In this document: positions 15,662 to 24,161 of the stretch, piece after piece
Layout: every line of letters begins with the position of its first letter
Numbering within the stretch: position 1 is the first letter of the stretch
Assembly: GCF_000715495.1 (NCBI RefSeq)
Contig: NZ_JNLX01000187.1
Location: 1 to 46,393 of the forward strand
DNA length: 46,393 nt
Direction of reading: 5' to 3'
From: Hymenobacter sp. IS2118
GTDB lineage: Bacteria; Bacteroidota; Bacteroidia; Cytophagales; Hymenobacteraceae
The notes under the pieces: generated by a model
Database searches by the model: none
Told to the model about the DNA's origin: nothing
Seen by the model: the letters and a program-made list of their open reading frames with translations, nothing else
Translations under genes and position numbers: made by a program

Positions 15662-18600
15662 TTAATACAAAACCGTCAGCGAGCCGCTGTAGGATTTGCC
15701 CAAAGGCCCCCGCGTGACGACGACGTAGTAATAAGTGCCCACCGGCGCCGGCTGGCCGTTGATTTGGCCGCGCCACTCGTTGGACCGGCTGTAGTTGTCG
15801 GCCGAGAAAACCTTGTTGCCCCAGCGGTTGAACACGGTGACCGTATTGTTGGGGTATTGCTCAATAAACTCAATCTGCCAGGTGTCGTCGCGTCCGTCGC
15901 CGTTGGGGGTGAAGGCGTTGGGAATGCGAATGGCCGGCCGCACCGTCACCGTCACCTGGTCGGAGTCGGCGCAGCCACCGGTCCCGGCCGAGAGGGTATA
16001 GGTCGTGGTCACGAGGGGCGAGGCCACGGGCCGTAGCGAGTCGCCCGGAAAAGCCAGCCCCGTGGCCGGCGTCCACGTCACGGGGTAGGGGCCTTCAACG
16101 CGGCCTTCCAGCGTTACCGAAGTGCCGGCCAGAATCTCCTTATCCGGCCCGGCGTCCACATCGGCCGGCGGGCTGATGCGCACCACGATACCATTGGAAA
16201 CCACCGTAACCGGCTGGCCGCACACGTTGGTGGTGCGCAGGCGCAGGGTCACGGTCTGGCCGTCGCGCAACGTGGTGCTGGTGAAAACCGGCGTGGTTGT
16301 TCCAGCTCCGGACGCGTTATTGCCGTTCACCAGCCACTGGTAGGCAGGCGCCGGGCCTTCATTAGTAACATTGGCGATGCTGAAGGTGAGTGGCTCGCCC
16401 GGACAAACCGGGCCGGCCGGCTGCACGGCAATGGTCAGCGTGGGCAGCGGCGTGGCCGTGCGCGTCACCGTCACGGTGGCCGAGGCCGGGCCCGTGCTGC
16501 ACGTTCCCGCCGCAGCCGTTACCTCCACCCGCACCCGGTCGCCGGAAACCAGCGTACTGCTGCTGAAAGTAGCCCCGGTGGCCGTTGCCGCCACGTTATT
16601 AACAAACCAGCGGAACGTGGGCGTGGCCCCGGCATTAGTGGGCACGGCCGTGAAGGTCAGCGGCGTGCCGGGGCACTGCACGGGCGGCGGTGCCAAGGTC
16701 ACCGTGGGGGTTACTGGCTGTTGAATCTGCACACGTACCCCATTGGAAACCACCGTCACCGACTGGCCGCACACGTTGGTCGTGCGCAGGCGTAGCGTCA
16801 CGGTCTGGCCGTTACGTAGTAACGCGCTGGTGAAAGTTCTGCCTGTTTTTCCCACTACGTCGACACCGTCTACTTGCCATTGGTACTGGCGAGCTTGGCC
16901 AGCGTTGGTCACGTTGTCGATGCTGAATGTAAGCAGTGTGCCCAAGCAAACCGGGCCGCGCGGCTGCACGGCGATAGTGAGCGTGGGTGGCGGCACCACC
17001 GTGCGCGTCACCGTGGCGGTAGCTGAGGCCGGCCCGGTGCTGCACGTTCCCGCCGTAGCCGTTACTTCCACCCGTACCCGGTCGCCAGTCACCAGCGTGT
17101 TGCTGCTGAAAGTGCGGCCGGTGGCAGCCACCGCCACGTTGTTTACGAACCAGCGGAATGTTGGGGTAGTGCCGACATTAGTAGTCACGGCTGTGAAGTT
17201 CAGGTTCGTGCCGGGGCACTGCACGGGCGGCGCCGCCAAGCTCACCGTGGGGGTTGTAAGGGGGAGAACTGTGATTATTACCGGGTCTGTGAAATCGGGG
17301 GTACAATAAGGCCCCGACCCGTTAGGAAGCAGCAGCTGAGCCCGCCGCCGGAAAGAGGTCGGGCCGGGCGTCTGTGAAGTTGGTGGCTGGTAGGTGGGTC
17401 CGGTGGAAACGCCTGGCGCGTTCTGCCAATTGCCATTTCTCAGAATTTGCCACTGGTAAACGAGCGGCAAGCCAGCATCGCTAGAAGCATTTCTGGTGCT
17501 TGTAATAAGGGCTGGCATTTGTCCAGCGCACACCGTCGGGGATGCAGCAATACTACCCGGTACAGGCAGGTTTGGTATCTGGACGGTGCCTGAGCTTTCG
17601 CGGCAAAAGCATTCGGTCGATATGAGTAGCTTCACGGTATGCGTTCTAACGTCGGCCGTGAAAATCTGAGAAGGAGGGTTTTTCCCAATGAAAGTATTAC
17701 CATTGCCAAATGTCCAAGTGTAGGTCACCGGAGCAAAATCAATGGGCGGGGCCGTGAATTTTATTTCTCGACAGCCTACTATCTCAAACGAAGGGCCCAC
17801 GCGCAGCAGGGAGCTCTGGTTGAAATTGACCAGACCCAGGCCACTCAAGCGGCCTCCCAGCTGCAGGCTGTCGTCGGCGTAGCCAATGGCCGCGCCCAGC
17901 GAGTCGGGGTAGGCAATGAAACCTAGGGCGGGCTGGTTATTACGGGCCACGTAAATCCGGCCATCAGGACCGGCCTGCAGCGCGCCCAGGTCGGCGGGTG
18001 CGGTCTGGTTGAGCGGAATGTCGCGCTTAACAACCGGCCCAGTGCTGGTGCTGTCGAATTGCAGCAGCTTGGGTGGGTTCATAACCGTGGCGTAGAGGTA
18101 GCCGCCAGCCGAAAACCCCACCCCGTAATATTTCCCCTCGCCACTGTCCACGATAAACGGAACCTGCGGGTTGACGCTCACATCGCCCGTGCCGGTATCA
18201 AACCCGAAAAGCTCGACGGTACTGCTGTTGTCGCCCAGCACTTCGCTGTAGCGGGCCAGGGCCAGCCGCCGGCCGTCGGGGGTTATTTTCATCTGGCCTT
18301 TGTAGCCTAGGGCAGCCTCGCTCGGCGCGTGCAGGCTGCCGACGGTCGAAACAATCGGCGCGTCGATTACGATTGGACCTGTGTAGCCAGCGGATTGCCG
18401 CACGCGGTAGGCCAGAAAAGCATCGCCGCGGTTGTCGTTGCCGCTCTTGGCCGCGCCCCAGCCGTGGGTGATGACCCAGATGTCACAGCCGTTCTTATGA
18501 AATACGGCCGTTAACTTTTCCGCCGTGCCGCGGGCCAATGGGGTGTTTTTGGTGGCAAGTATGACAGTGCCCGAACCGCCACCAGCCGGAATCTGGATTT

Positions 18601-19195
18601 CCGAGTAGCTCAGGCCCACGGTACTGTTCAAGGTGAAGAGCAGGTAGCGCGTTGGTTGGCCCGGCATCACCAGGCCCGGCATTTTGAGGGGCAGGGGGCC
18701 GTCGGTAGTGGTGCTGTCGCCGGCCAGCCCCCGGCCGTTGGTCATCACGGTTCCGTTGCCGTTCCAAACAGTTCGGCCGTTGCTGTAAAACAAGATGTTA
18801 CCATCCTTGTCCGACATCACTCCCGAACCAGCCGGGGCATCCATTGCGCCATTGGTGAGCACCTTGGGCAGGGAGTCGGCCGAGGCCTGATTGAGGTTGA
18901 GCCCCGCCTTGAAGCCGAAGTACCAGGTGTTGGCAAACTTCTCATCGGCCGCGCACTCCGGGGGCGGGTTGCCCTGCGCTAAAGCCGTGGTGGCCGCACC
19001 ACTTAGCAGCAGGAGCAGCGTGAGCAGCCAGGCTGCCGAGCGGGTGCGTCTAGCGGCAGCCGGCCCCCGTTTAGCATTAAAAGCAGGGAAATTGGTGCTA
19101 CTGGAACGGGAAGGGTACGGCAGCGCTGCAGGCATAAAAGGGCGGGTAAGTGGGCGCAATGGTAAGCAGCTACCTAGAACGAAAGTTCCAGCCAC
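15662..19195 (-). CDS. Large T9SS type B adhesin-like protein with tandem Ig-like repeats
   Basis: Secreted protein of up to 1177 residues. A hydrophobic signal segment lies at about 53-73 (AAWLLTLLLLLSGAATTALA); the long basic leader before it suggests a later start, with ATG 19135 (MPAALPYPS) a plausible alternative. The region 85-480 starts CAADEKFANTWYFGFKAGL and resembles propeller-type domains common in SprB-like proteins. A PKD-like domain (TYTWTFGNGNTF) follows, then Ig-like domains that include a tandem duplication of about 180 residues. The C-terminal CHU_C domain starts near 1090: IPNAFTPNGDGRDDTW, FNRWGNKVF, PVGTYYYVV. It is probably exported by T9SS and displayed with the SprF-like protein encoded just downstream. 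Ligand unknown. Confidence 0.88.
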   Translation of the reverse strand: MAGTFVLGSCLPLRPLTRPFMPAALPYPSRSSSTNFPAFNAKRGPAAARRTRSAAWLLTLLLLLSGAATTALAQGNPPPECAADEKFANTWYFGFKAGLNLNQASADSLPKVLTNGAMDAPAGSGVMSDKDGNILFYSNGRTVWNGNGTVMTNGRGLAGDSTTTDGPLPLKMPGLVMPGQPTRYLLFTLNSTVGLSYSEIQIPAGGGSGTVILATKNTPLARGTAEKLTAVFHKNGCDIWVITHGWGAAKSGNDNRGDAFLAYRVRQSAGYTGPIVIDAPIVSTVGSLHAPSEAALGYKGQMKITPDGRRLALARYSEVLGDNSSTVELFGFDTGTGDVSVNPQVPFIVDSGEGKYYGVGFSAGGYLYATVMNPPKLLQFDSTSTGPVVKRDIPLNQTAPADLGALQAGPDGRIYVARNNQPALGFIAYPDSLGAAIGYADDSLQLGGRLSGLGLVNFNQSSLLRVGPSFEIVGCREIKFTAPPIDFAPVTYTWTFGNGNTFIGKNPPSQIFTADVRTHTVKLLISTECFCRESSGTVQIPNLPVPGSIAASPTVCAGQMPALITSTRNASSDAGLPLVYQWQILRNGNWQNAPGVSTGPTYQPPTSQTPGPTSFRRRAQLLLPNGSGPYCTPDFTDPVIITVLPLTTPTVSLAAPPVQCPGTNLNFTAVTTNVGTTPTFRWFVNNVAVAATGRTFSSNTLVTGDRVRVEVTATAGTCSTGPASATATVTRTVVPPPTLTIAVQPRGPVCLGTLLTFSIDNVTNAGQARQYQWQVDGVDVVGKTGRTFTSALLRNGQTVTLRLRTTNVCGQSVTVVSNGVRVQIQQPVTPTVTLAPPPVQCPGTPLTFTAVPTNAGATPTFRWFVNNVAATATGATFSSSTLVSGDRVRVEVTAAAGTCSTGPASATVTVTRTATPLPTLTIAVQPAGPVCPGEPLTFSIANVTNEGPAPAYQWLVNGNNASGAGTTTPVFTSTTLRDGQTVTLRLRTTNVCGQPVTVVSNGIVVRISPPADVDAGPDKEILAGTSVTLEGRVEGPYPVTWTPATGLAFPGDSLRPVASPLVTTTYTLSAGTGGCADSDQVTVTVRPAIRIPNAFTPNGDGRDDTWQIEFIEQYPNNTVTVFNRWGNKVFSADNYSRSNEWRGQINGQPAPVGTYYYVVVTRGPLGKSYSGSLTVLY
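16175..17254 (-). repeat. Two tandem copies of an Ig-like repeat inside the adhesin gene
   Basis: Two coding repeats of about 540 bases each, roughly 16717-17254 and 16175-16710. Both carry PPVQCPGT, TPTFRWFVNNVA, GDRVRVEVTA, GTCSTGPASAT, LTIAVQP and LRLRTTNVCGQ. Copy boundaries are by eye. Confidence 0.8.
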
Positions 19196-19326
19196 TCGCC
19201 TTGAGAAAGCTTCTGATTAGCAGCAAATGCCAAAATCGGTGGCCACCTGACAGCCTGATATAAACGATTTTCCAGCGCCAGATAACGCAAGTTAGAAATA
19301 GTGGCCTGCCAAGTCGGGTTGGTGAT

Positions 19327-19833
19327 TTACAAGACGCCATCACCCAGCCACGGCCGCACGGGCAGCGGGTCGGGGCAGCGCGCCAACAGGTCCGCCATGG
19401 TTAGGCCCAGCGCCGGGTGCACCAGCTGCGGCGCAATTTCGGCCAGCGGCAGCAGGGCAAACCGCCGCTCGGCCAGGCGCGGGTGGGGCACGGTCAGGTC
19501 AGGCTGGTCTATTATCGCCGGCCCGTACAGCAGGATGTCAACGTCGAGGGTGCGGCTGCCCCAGCGCTCCAGCCGTTCGCGGCCGGCCTGCTGCTCCGTG
19601 GTCAGGCATCGTGCCAGCAGCTCTCCGGCCGACAGGAGCGTTTCAATAGCCAGGGCCTGATTGAGGAAGGCAGGCTGGTCTTCGCGGCCCCAGGCGGCGG
19701 TTTCGTATAAGGCCGATGCTGCTACCACTTGGCCGGCCGTGGCCGCCAGCCGGGCCCGCGCGTCGCGCAGCAGCGCGACCCGGTTGCCGAGGTTGCTGCC
19801 CAGCAGCAAGTAGGCCGTTACCGGACTGCTCAC
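19327..19833 (-). CDS. folK: 2-amino-4-hydroxy-6-hydroxymethyldihydropteridine diphosphokinase
   Basis: Folate-synthesis enzyme (HPPK) that transfers diphosphate from ATP to the hydroxymethyl dihydropterin; 168 residues, a normal length. Visible motifs are AYLLLGSNLGNR at the N-terminus, ALYETAAWG and PAFLNQALAIET in the pterin site, then RWGSRTLDVDILLYG with the metal-binding Asp pair and PHPRLAERRFALLPLAEIAP. The frame is open far upstream, but the family alignment begins here and GTG 19833 overlaps the stop of the alpha/beta hydrolase gene by four bases (GTGA), a translational-coupling arrangement. It is thus the second gene of a two-gene unit. Confidence 0.93.
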   Translation of the reverse strand: MSSPVTAYLLLGSNLGNRVALLRDARARLAATAGQVVAASALYETAAWGREDQPAFLNQALAIETLLSAGELLARCLTTEQQAGRERLERWGSRTLDVDILLYGPAIIDQPDLTVPHPRLAERRFALLPLAEIAPQLVHPALGLTMADLLARCPDPLPVRPWLGDGVL

Positions 19834-20690
19834 GCTTGGCGTTGGAAAAAATCCGCCGTGTGTTCGGCCACTAGTTGGGCGGGTTCGGGCAAGGTGGTTG
19901 CAGGCCAGGGGTGTGCACCGCCAAACATGTGGCCCGCGCCGGGCACCAGCAGCAGTTCGGCATCGGGCTTGAGTTGCTGTAGGGCGTGAGCGGCGGTCAG
20001 GGGCACGGTTTCGTCGCTCTCGCCATGCACCAGCAGCAGGGGTTGGCGCACGCGGCGGCGCACGTTGTGCGGAATATCGAGGCGCGGCCGGTTGGCCACG
20101 TAGTCCTCCAGAATCTGGTAGTGGAGCGGTAGCTGCTGGCCGGTGCGCAGGTTGGGCACGTGCAGCACGCCGGCCCGTTGCCACTCGTCCAGCACCGATT
20201 GGGGCCAGCGCTGGTCGATGTCGGCAATGCCGGCCCAGGTAGCCACGGCGTGCACGCGCGGGTCCTCGGCGGCTTTGAGCAGCACCAGGCCGCCGCCCCG
20301 GCTGTGGCCCACCAGACTGAGCCGGCTCAGGTTCATTTCGGCGGCGGGCACGGGCGTGGCGCCGGGCGTGAAGAGGGCGTCGATAACCTGCCCGATATCG
20401 TCGAGCTCAATACTGAAATTGTTGCGGCCAAAGGCGTCCAAATCTTCCAGGTCGCCGGTGCCGCCCACTACCAGGCCGTTGTGCGAGAGGTTGAGCTTGA
20501 CGAACACAAACCCGCGCTCCGCAAAAAAATCGGCCAGCAGCGGGAAATGGCCCCAGTTTTTGAATCCTTTGAAACCGTGCACGAAAACGACCACCGGTTT
20601 GGCCTGGCCAGTAGCCTGATACGTGGCGTCGGCTTCGAAAGCGCGACCGTGGCGGGTGCCGCTGAGCAGAAAAGGCGAGTTAGTGAGCAT
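19830..20690 (-). CDS. Alpha/beta hydrolase (S9-like esterase or peptidase)
   Basis: Soluble hydrolase of 286 residues. The oxyanion-hole region is VVVFVHGFKGFKNWGHF, the nucleophile elbow is GHSRGGG, the acid is probably the Asp of HGESDETVPL, and the catalytic histidine lies in GAGHMFGG. No signal peptide is visible. The substrate cannot be inferred; similar proteins are dienelactone-hydrolase-like or esterase-like. Its stop overlaps the folK start by four bases. A near match to the -7 box (TACCTTCG) sits just before the ATG at 20690. Confidence 0.85.
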   Translation of the reverse strand: MLTNSPFLLSGTRHGRAFEADATYQATGQAKPVVVFVHGFKGFKNWGHFPLLADFFAERGFVFVKLNLSHNGLVVGGTGDLEDLDAFGRNNFSIELDDIGQVIDALFTPGATPVPAAEMNLSRLSLVGHSRGGGLVLLKAAEDPRVHAVATWAGIADIDQRWPQSVLDEWQRAGVLHVPNLRTGQQLPLHYQILEDYVANRPRLDIPHNVRRRVRQPLLLVHGESDETVPLTAAHALQQLKPDAELLLVPGAGHMFGGAHPWPATTLPEPAQLVAEHTADFFQRQA

Positions 20691-20829
20691 AGGCGAAGGT
20701 AGGGCGTTTGGGGTAGGAGGGTGGGAGGGTAGCAGGGTAGGAGTTGGCGCCGTTCTGAAACCTCGTACCCGCCTACCCGCCCAACTTCCTGCCCAGACTC
20801 CCCGGTTCTGGCGTAATATTGTTGCCGCA

Positions 20830-21837
20830 ATGCCCCATACTCCGCCCTTTTCCCTCGACCAGATTCAGGCCCCCATCGCGGCCGAAATGGAAGAGTTTGA
20901 GCACAAGTTCCGCCAGTCGATGCGCACCAAAGTGCTGCTGCTCGACAAGATAATGGGGTACATCGTGAAGCGCAAGGGCAAGCAGATTCGGCCGATGTTC
21001 GTGTTTCTCACGGCCCGCGCCACCCGGCTTGAGCCCGCCACCGGCGACCCGCTGCCCGACGCCACGTTTCGGGGCGCGGCGCTCATCGAGCTGCTGCACA
21101 CGGCTACTCTCGTACACGACGACGTGGTGGACGAGAGCAACTACCGCCGTGGCTTCTTCTCCATCAATGCGCTGTGGAAGAATAAAATAGCCGTGCTGGT
21201 GGGCGACTACCTGCTGTCGCGCGGCCTGCTGCTGGCCCTGGAAAACGACGATTACGACCTGCTTAAAATAGTGAGCAACGCCGTGCGCGAGCTGAGCGAA
21301 GGTGAGCTGCTGCAAATCGAGAAAGCCCGCAAGCTCGACATCACCGAGGATGTTTATTTTGACATCATCCGCCAAAAAACGGCTTCGCTCATCGCTTCCT
21401 GCACGGCCGTGGGCGCCGCCTCGGTGGGCGCCGACAAGGAGGTAATTGAGCGGGCCCGCCTGTTTGGCGAGAAAGTGGGCATCGCCTTCCAGATAAAGGA
21501 CGACTTGTTCGACTACGGTACCGCCGAAATAGGTAAGCCCGTTGGCATCGATATTAAGGAAAAAAAGATGACGCTGCCGCTGATTTACGCCCTGCAACAG
21601 GCTTCCTGGCTGGAAAAGCGCAAGGTCATCTTCAATGTGAAGAACAACGACGGCCACCGCGACCGGGTGCAGCAGGTGATTGAATTCGTGAAAAAGTCGG
21701 GGGGGCTGGATTACGCCATTGCCACCATGAAACGCTACCGCGACGAGGCCCTGGCCATCCTGCACACCTTCCCCGAATCGCCGAGCCGCACCTCGCTGGA
21801 AGAGCTGATTAACTACACCATAGAGCGGGAAAAATAG
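20830..21837 (+). CDS. Polyprenyl diphosphate synthase (octaprenyl/heptaprenyl type)
   Basis: Trans-prenyl chain elongation enzyme of 335 residues, condensing isopentenyl diphosphate onto an allylic primer. It has the first Asp-rich motif HDDVVDES (D97, D98, D101), the second motif KDDLFDY (D224, D225, D228), the KGKQIRP stretch that binds IPP and the GELLQIE helix. In an organism of this type it most likely makes the menaquinone side chain; exact chain length is not readable. ATG 20830 starts where family similarity begins, though the frame is open further left across the divergent promoter region. The divergent neighbour is the alpha/beta hydrolase gene. Confidence 0.92.
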   Translation: MPHTPPFSLDQIQAPIAAEMEEFEHKFRQSMRTKVLLLDKIMGYIVKRKGKQIRPMFVFLTARATRLEPATGDPLPDATFRGAALIELLHTATLVHDDVVDESNYRRGFFSINALWKNKIAVLVGDYLLSRGLLLALENDDYDLLKIVSNAVRELSEGELLQIEKARKLDITEDVYFDIIRQKTASLIASCTAVGAASVGADKEVIERARLFGEKVGIAFQIKDDLFDYGTAEIGKPVGIDIKEKKMTLPLIYALQQASWLEKRKVIFNVKNNDGHRDRVQQVIEFVKKSGGLDYAIATMKRYRDEALAILHTFPESPSRTSLEELINYTIEREK

Positions 21838-21884
21838 ACCGCGGATTGGCCACGCCAAACTCTATTTTGCCCGCCTGGCCCGCT

Positions 21885-22448
21885 ATGCATCCTGTTCTGG
21901 CTTATACCGACCGCATTGTTCGGCTCGAACCACCGGCCCGCGACGAGCTGCTGCGCGCTTTTACACGGCAGGAATTTGCAAAAGGCACTTGCCTGCTGCG
22001 CGCCGGGCAAGCCAGCCAGCACTATCATTTTTTAGAGCAGGGGCTGGTGAAGTCGTCGTTTTTCAAGGAGGACAAGGAGTTCATTATGACCTTTTTCAAG
22101 GAGGATATTCTGTTCACCGAAATCAACAGCTACCTCACCACGGCCCCCTCCAAATACCAGCTGCTGGCCTTGGAGCCGACTACGGTGCACAGCATTGCGC
22201 GGCCCGACATTGTGCGCCTTTGCCGCGAGTACCACGCCATCGAAACCTTGTTTAAGCAGTTGCTGGGGTTTGCTTCCATTGGCATGATGAAGCGTATCAG
22301 CGAAATGCTGGAGGAAAATGCCACGACGCGCTACCGCCTGTTTGTGCGGGAAAAAGCACCCTTGTTGCAGCGTATTAGCCTCGGCGACCTGGCGGCCTAC
22401 CTGGGCATCACGCAAGTGTCGCTAAGCCGCATTCGGGCCGGGCAGTAG
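21885..22448 (+). CDS. Crp/Fnr-family transcriptional regulator
   Basis: Regulator of 187 residues with an N-terminal cyclic-nucleotide-binding-like beta barrel (KGTCLLRAGQASQHYHFLEQGLVKS near 30-55, then FKEDILFTEINSYL) and a short C-terminal helix-turn-helix (ISLGDLAAYLGITQVSLSRIRAGQ). The glycine and arginine residues needed for cAMP are not conserved in the usual way, as in many Bacteroidota members of this family, so the ligand is unknown. The DoxX-like gene follows after 77 bases and could be a target. ATG 21885 is preferred; an in-frame ATG at 21846 adds thirteen residues. Confidence 0.9.
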   Translation: MHPVLAYTDRIVRLEPPARDELLRAFTRQEFAKGTCLLRAGQASQHYHFLEQGLVKSSFFKEDKEFIMTFFKEDILFTEINSYLTTAPSKYQLLALEPTTVHSIARPDIVRLCREYHAIETLFKQLLGFASIGMMKRISEMLEENATTRYRLFVREKAPLLQRISLGDLAAYLGITQVSLSRIRAGQ

Positions 22449-22488
22449 CTTTTTATCATATGTTAAATAGCGGGGTAGGTGCAATGGG

Positions 22489-22496
22489 TAGTTTTG
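22489..22496 (+). promoter_or_regulatory. TAGTTTTG -7 box before the DoxX-like gene
   Basis: Exact TAnnTTTG match in the context GGTAGTTTTG, 29 bases before the ATG at 22526. The same ten bases precede the P450 and TonB-like genes. Confidence 0.5.
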
Positions 22497-22525
22497 ACAT
22501 ATCCTTTCGTACCCCGCTGCTTACC

Positions 22526-22981
22526 ATGAAAAACAACCACCCTCGCCCGACCCTTTTCTGGACGGTAATCGGCCTGCTGGCCTTCGGAATGCTGGCCGGT
22601 GGCACGGCCCAGCTACTGCGCGCGCAAGTAAACGTGGACGGCATGCGGCACCTGGGCTACCCCCTCTACGTGCTGCCGCTGATAGGGGCCTGGAAGCTGG
22701 CAGGCACCGCGGTGATTTTGCTGCCGGGCTGGCAGCGGGCCAAAGAATGGGCCTACGCGGGCTTTTTCTTCTTGCTCACCGGCGCTACTGCGTCGCACCT
22801 GGCCAGCGGTGAGGGCGTGGCCCGCGCCTTGCCGGCGTTCGTATTTGCCTGTCTGGCGGTGGCCTCCTGGTGGCTGCGCCCCGCCGGCCGCCGCCTGCCC
22901 GCCGCACCCGAGCCGACGGCCCAGGCAGCGGCTCTTGGCTTGGCGGCGCCGCACGGCCAACTGCAAGGGCCAGCTGTTTAA
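22526..22981 (+). CDS. DoxX-like small membrane protein
   Basis: Membrane protein of 151 residues with four hydrophobic segments: about 10-28, 45-65, 72-92 and 98-117. The layout LFWTVIGLLAFGMLAGGTAQLL, then GYPLYVLPLIGAWKLAGTAVILLPGW and EWAYAGFFFLLTGATASHL, is that of the DoxX-like family (DoxX_2), whose members often sit with redox or regulator genes; no reaction is established. The tail after 125 is Ala/Pro-rich and probably cytosolic. It has its own predicted promoter and is 12 bases from the next gene. Confidence 0.8.
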   Translation: MKNNHPRPTLFWTVIGLLAFGMLAGGTAQLLRAQVNVDGMRHLGYPLYVLPLIGAWKLAGTAVILLPGWQRAKEWAYAGFFFLLTGATASHLASGEGVARALPAFVFACLAVASWWLRPAGRRLPAAPEPTAQAAALGLAAPHGQLQGPAV

Positions 22982-22993
22982 ATCTGCTTCTCT

Positions 22994-23571
22994 ATGAACC
23001 CGAAAGTTGACTTTTATTTCCTCAAAACCCAGCAGTGGCGCGAAGCCCTGGAGCACTTACGGGCGCTGGCCCTCGAATGTGGCCTAACAGAAGTGCTGAA
23101 GTGGGGCGTGCCCTGCTACACGTACAACGGCCGCAATATTTTGCTGCTGCATGTTTTTAAAGAGTATTGCGCCGTGCTGTTTTTTAAAGGCGCGCTGCTT
23201 CGGAGTGCGCCGGACCTACTGGTGCAGCAAACGGCTAACACGCAGGCGGCGAGACAGCTGCGCTTTACCACGGTTGGGGAAGTCGTGGCCCGAAAAGCCG
23301 TGGTGAAAGCCTGCATTCGGGAAGCGCTGGAGGTGGAGCAAAAGGGCTGCAAGTGGTGCTCAAGAAGACCGAAGCATTTGCGGCGCCGGAGGAATGGCAG
23401 CACAAGCTGGCCGAAACTCCCACGCTGAAAACAGCATTTGAGGCCCTGACGCCAGGCCGGCAGCGGGCTTACTTGTTGCATTTTTCGGCCCCCAAGCAGT
23501 CCAAAACGCGCGTGGCCAGAATTGAGAAATGCAGCCCAGGCATTCTCCGCGGCAAGGGGCTGGCAGAGTAG
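22994..23571 (+). pseudogene. YdeI/OmdA-family protein gene with a single-base frameshift
   Basis: Two overlapping reading frames together make one YdeI-like (DUF1801 plus OmdA-domain) protein of about 192 residues. The first frame starts at ATG 22994 (MNPKVDFYFLKTQQW) and runs well through DUF1801 features such as EVLKWGVPCYTYNGRNILLL and FFKGALL until EVEQKG. The family sequence then continues one frame over: QVVLKKTEAFAAPEEWQ, LKTAFEALTPGRQRAYLLHF, SKTRVARIEKC, ending at 23571. The shift lies in AAAAGGG at 23340-23346 and looks like a one-base loss. It may be real decay, programmed, or a sequencing error in the homopolymer. The frameshifted product would keep only the N-terminal domain. 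The function of the family is not well known. Confidence 0.82.
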
Positions 23572-23607
23572 CGCCGGCCGCGCAGTTGGCCGGGGACCAG
23601 GCAGCAA

Positions 23608-23633
23608 AAAGGCCACCCGATTGGGTGGCCTTT
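23608..23633 (+). terminator. Hairpin terminator after the YdeI-like gene
   Basis: Perfect arms AAAGGCCACCC and GGGTGGCCTTT with a four-base loop (GATT). The T run is short (three). Confidence 0.75.
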
Positions 23634-23709
23634 AGCAGTAAAATCGCGAAGGAGAGCGCGCCCAAAATCCGTGCACTCCGCTTAATTCGAGCCAATCTGT
23701 GACCTGAAA

Positions 23710-24007
23710 TTACTGGGCTACCTGATAGCTCACGGCCTTGGCGTCGCTCACTTTGAAGGTCACGCCATCAGAAAGAGCTGTCTACTTCCAGTGAGTGCGT
23801 TATTTCGCAGCCGGGGCACTTGATTTCTTCGATTTCGTGGTTTTCGGCGTGCTTGGCCGAGTCGGCATGCTCGTTGGGGGCGGGTACCCCGATGAGGCCG
23901 GTGAAAACTTCGGTGCTGCACTGTTCGCACTCAAACTTGAGGCCCACGGCGCGGCCTTGTACGTCGGCGAGTGGGGCGGGGGAGTTGGGGTTTTGCTGCG
24001 TCCACAT
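23710..24007 (-). pseudogene. Small zinc-ribbon protein gene, probably frameshifted near its 3' end
   Basis: A frame from ATG 24007 to the stop at 23768 encodes 79 residues with two CxxC pairs (FECEQC and KCPGC), a likely zinc ribbon. Directly after it, one frame over, the sequence reads SDGVTFKVSDAKAVSYQVAQ and stops at 23710. Deleting one base in the run at 23771-23775 joins both into a 98-residue protein. The intact ribbon means the short form could still be functional. The protein family is not recognised; its neighbours do not suggest a role. It is divergent from the P450 gene. Confidence in the coding strand rests on the cysteine spacing. Confidence 0.6.
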
Positions 24008-24138
24008 AAGAAGGAAGAGTTAGTTGGGTGAAGAAAAGGATAAGTACAACGCGCCCATTTGGTGTGGAAATGCGCCAAGGCGCGTTCAATCGTTAGAAAG
24101 GACCAGACGGGCCGCGCCTACGCGGTGTTTTTACGGTG

Positions 24139-24161
24139 CCAATTCGAAAAAGACGAATTGG
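24139..24161. promoter_or_regulatory. Palindromic site in the P450 promoter
   Basis: Perfect 8-base arms CCAATTCG (24139-24146) and CGAATTGG (24154-24161) around AAAAAGA. The right arm covers the TTG that would serve as the -33 element, so a regulator bound here could control the P450 gene. Confidence 0.5.

Noticed and set aside
19834..20184. N-terminal extension of folK by more than 100 residues
   Set aside because: It overlaps the alpha/beta hydrolase gene in another frame and lies outside the HPPK fold.
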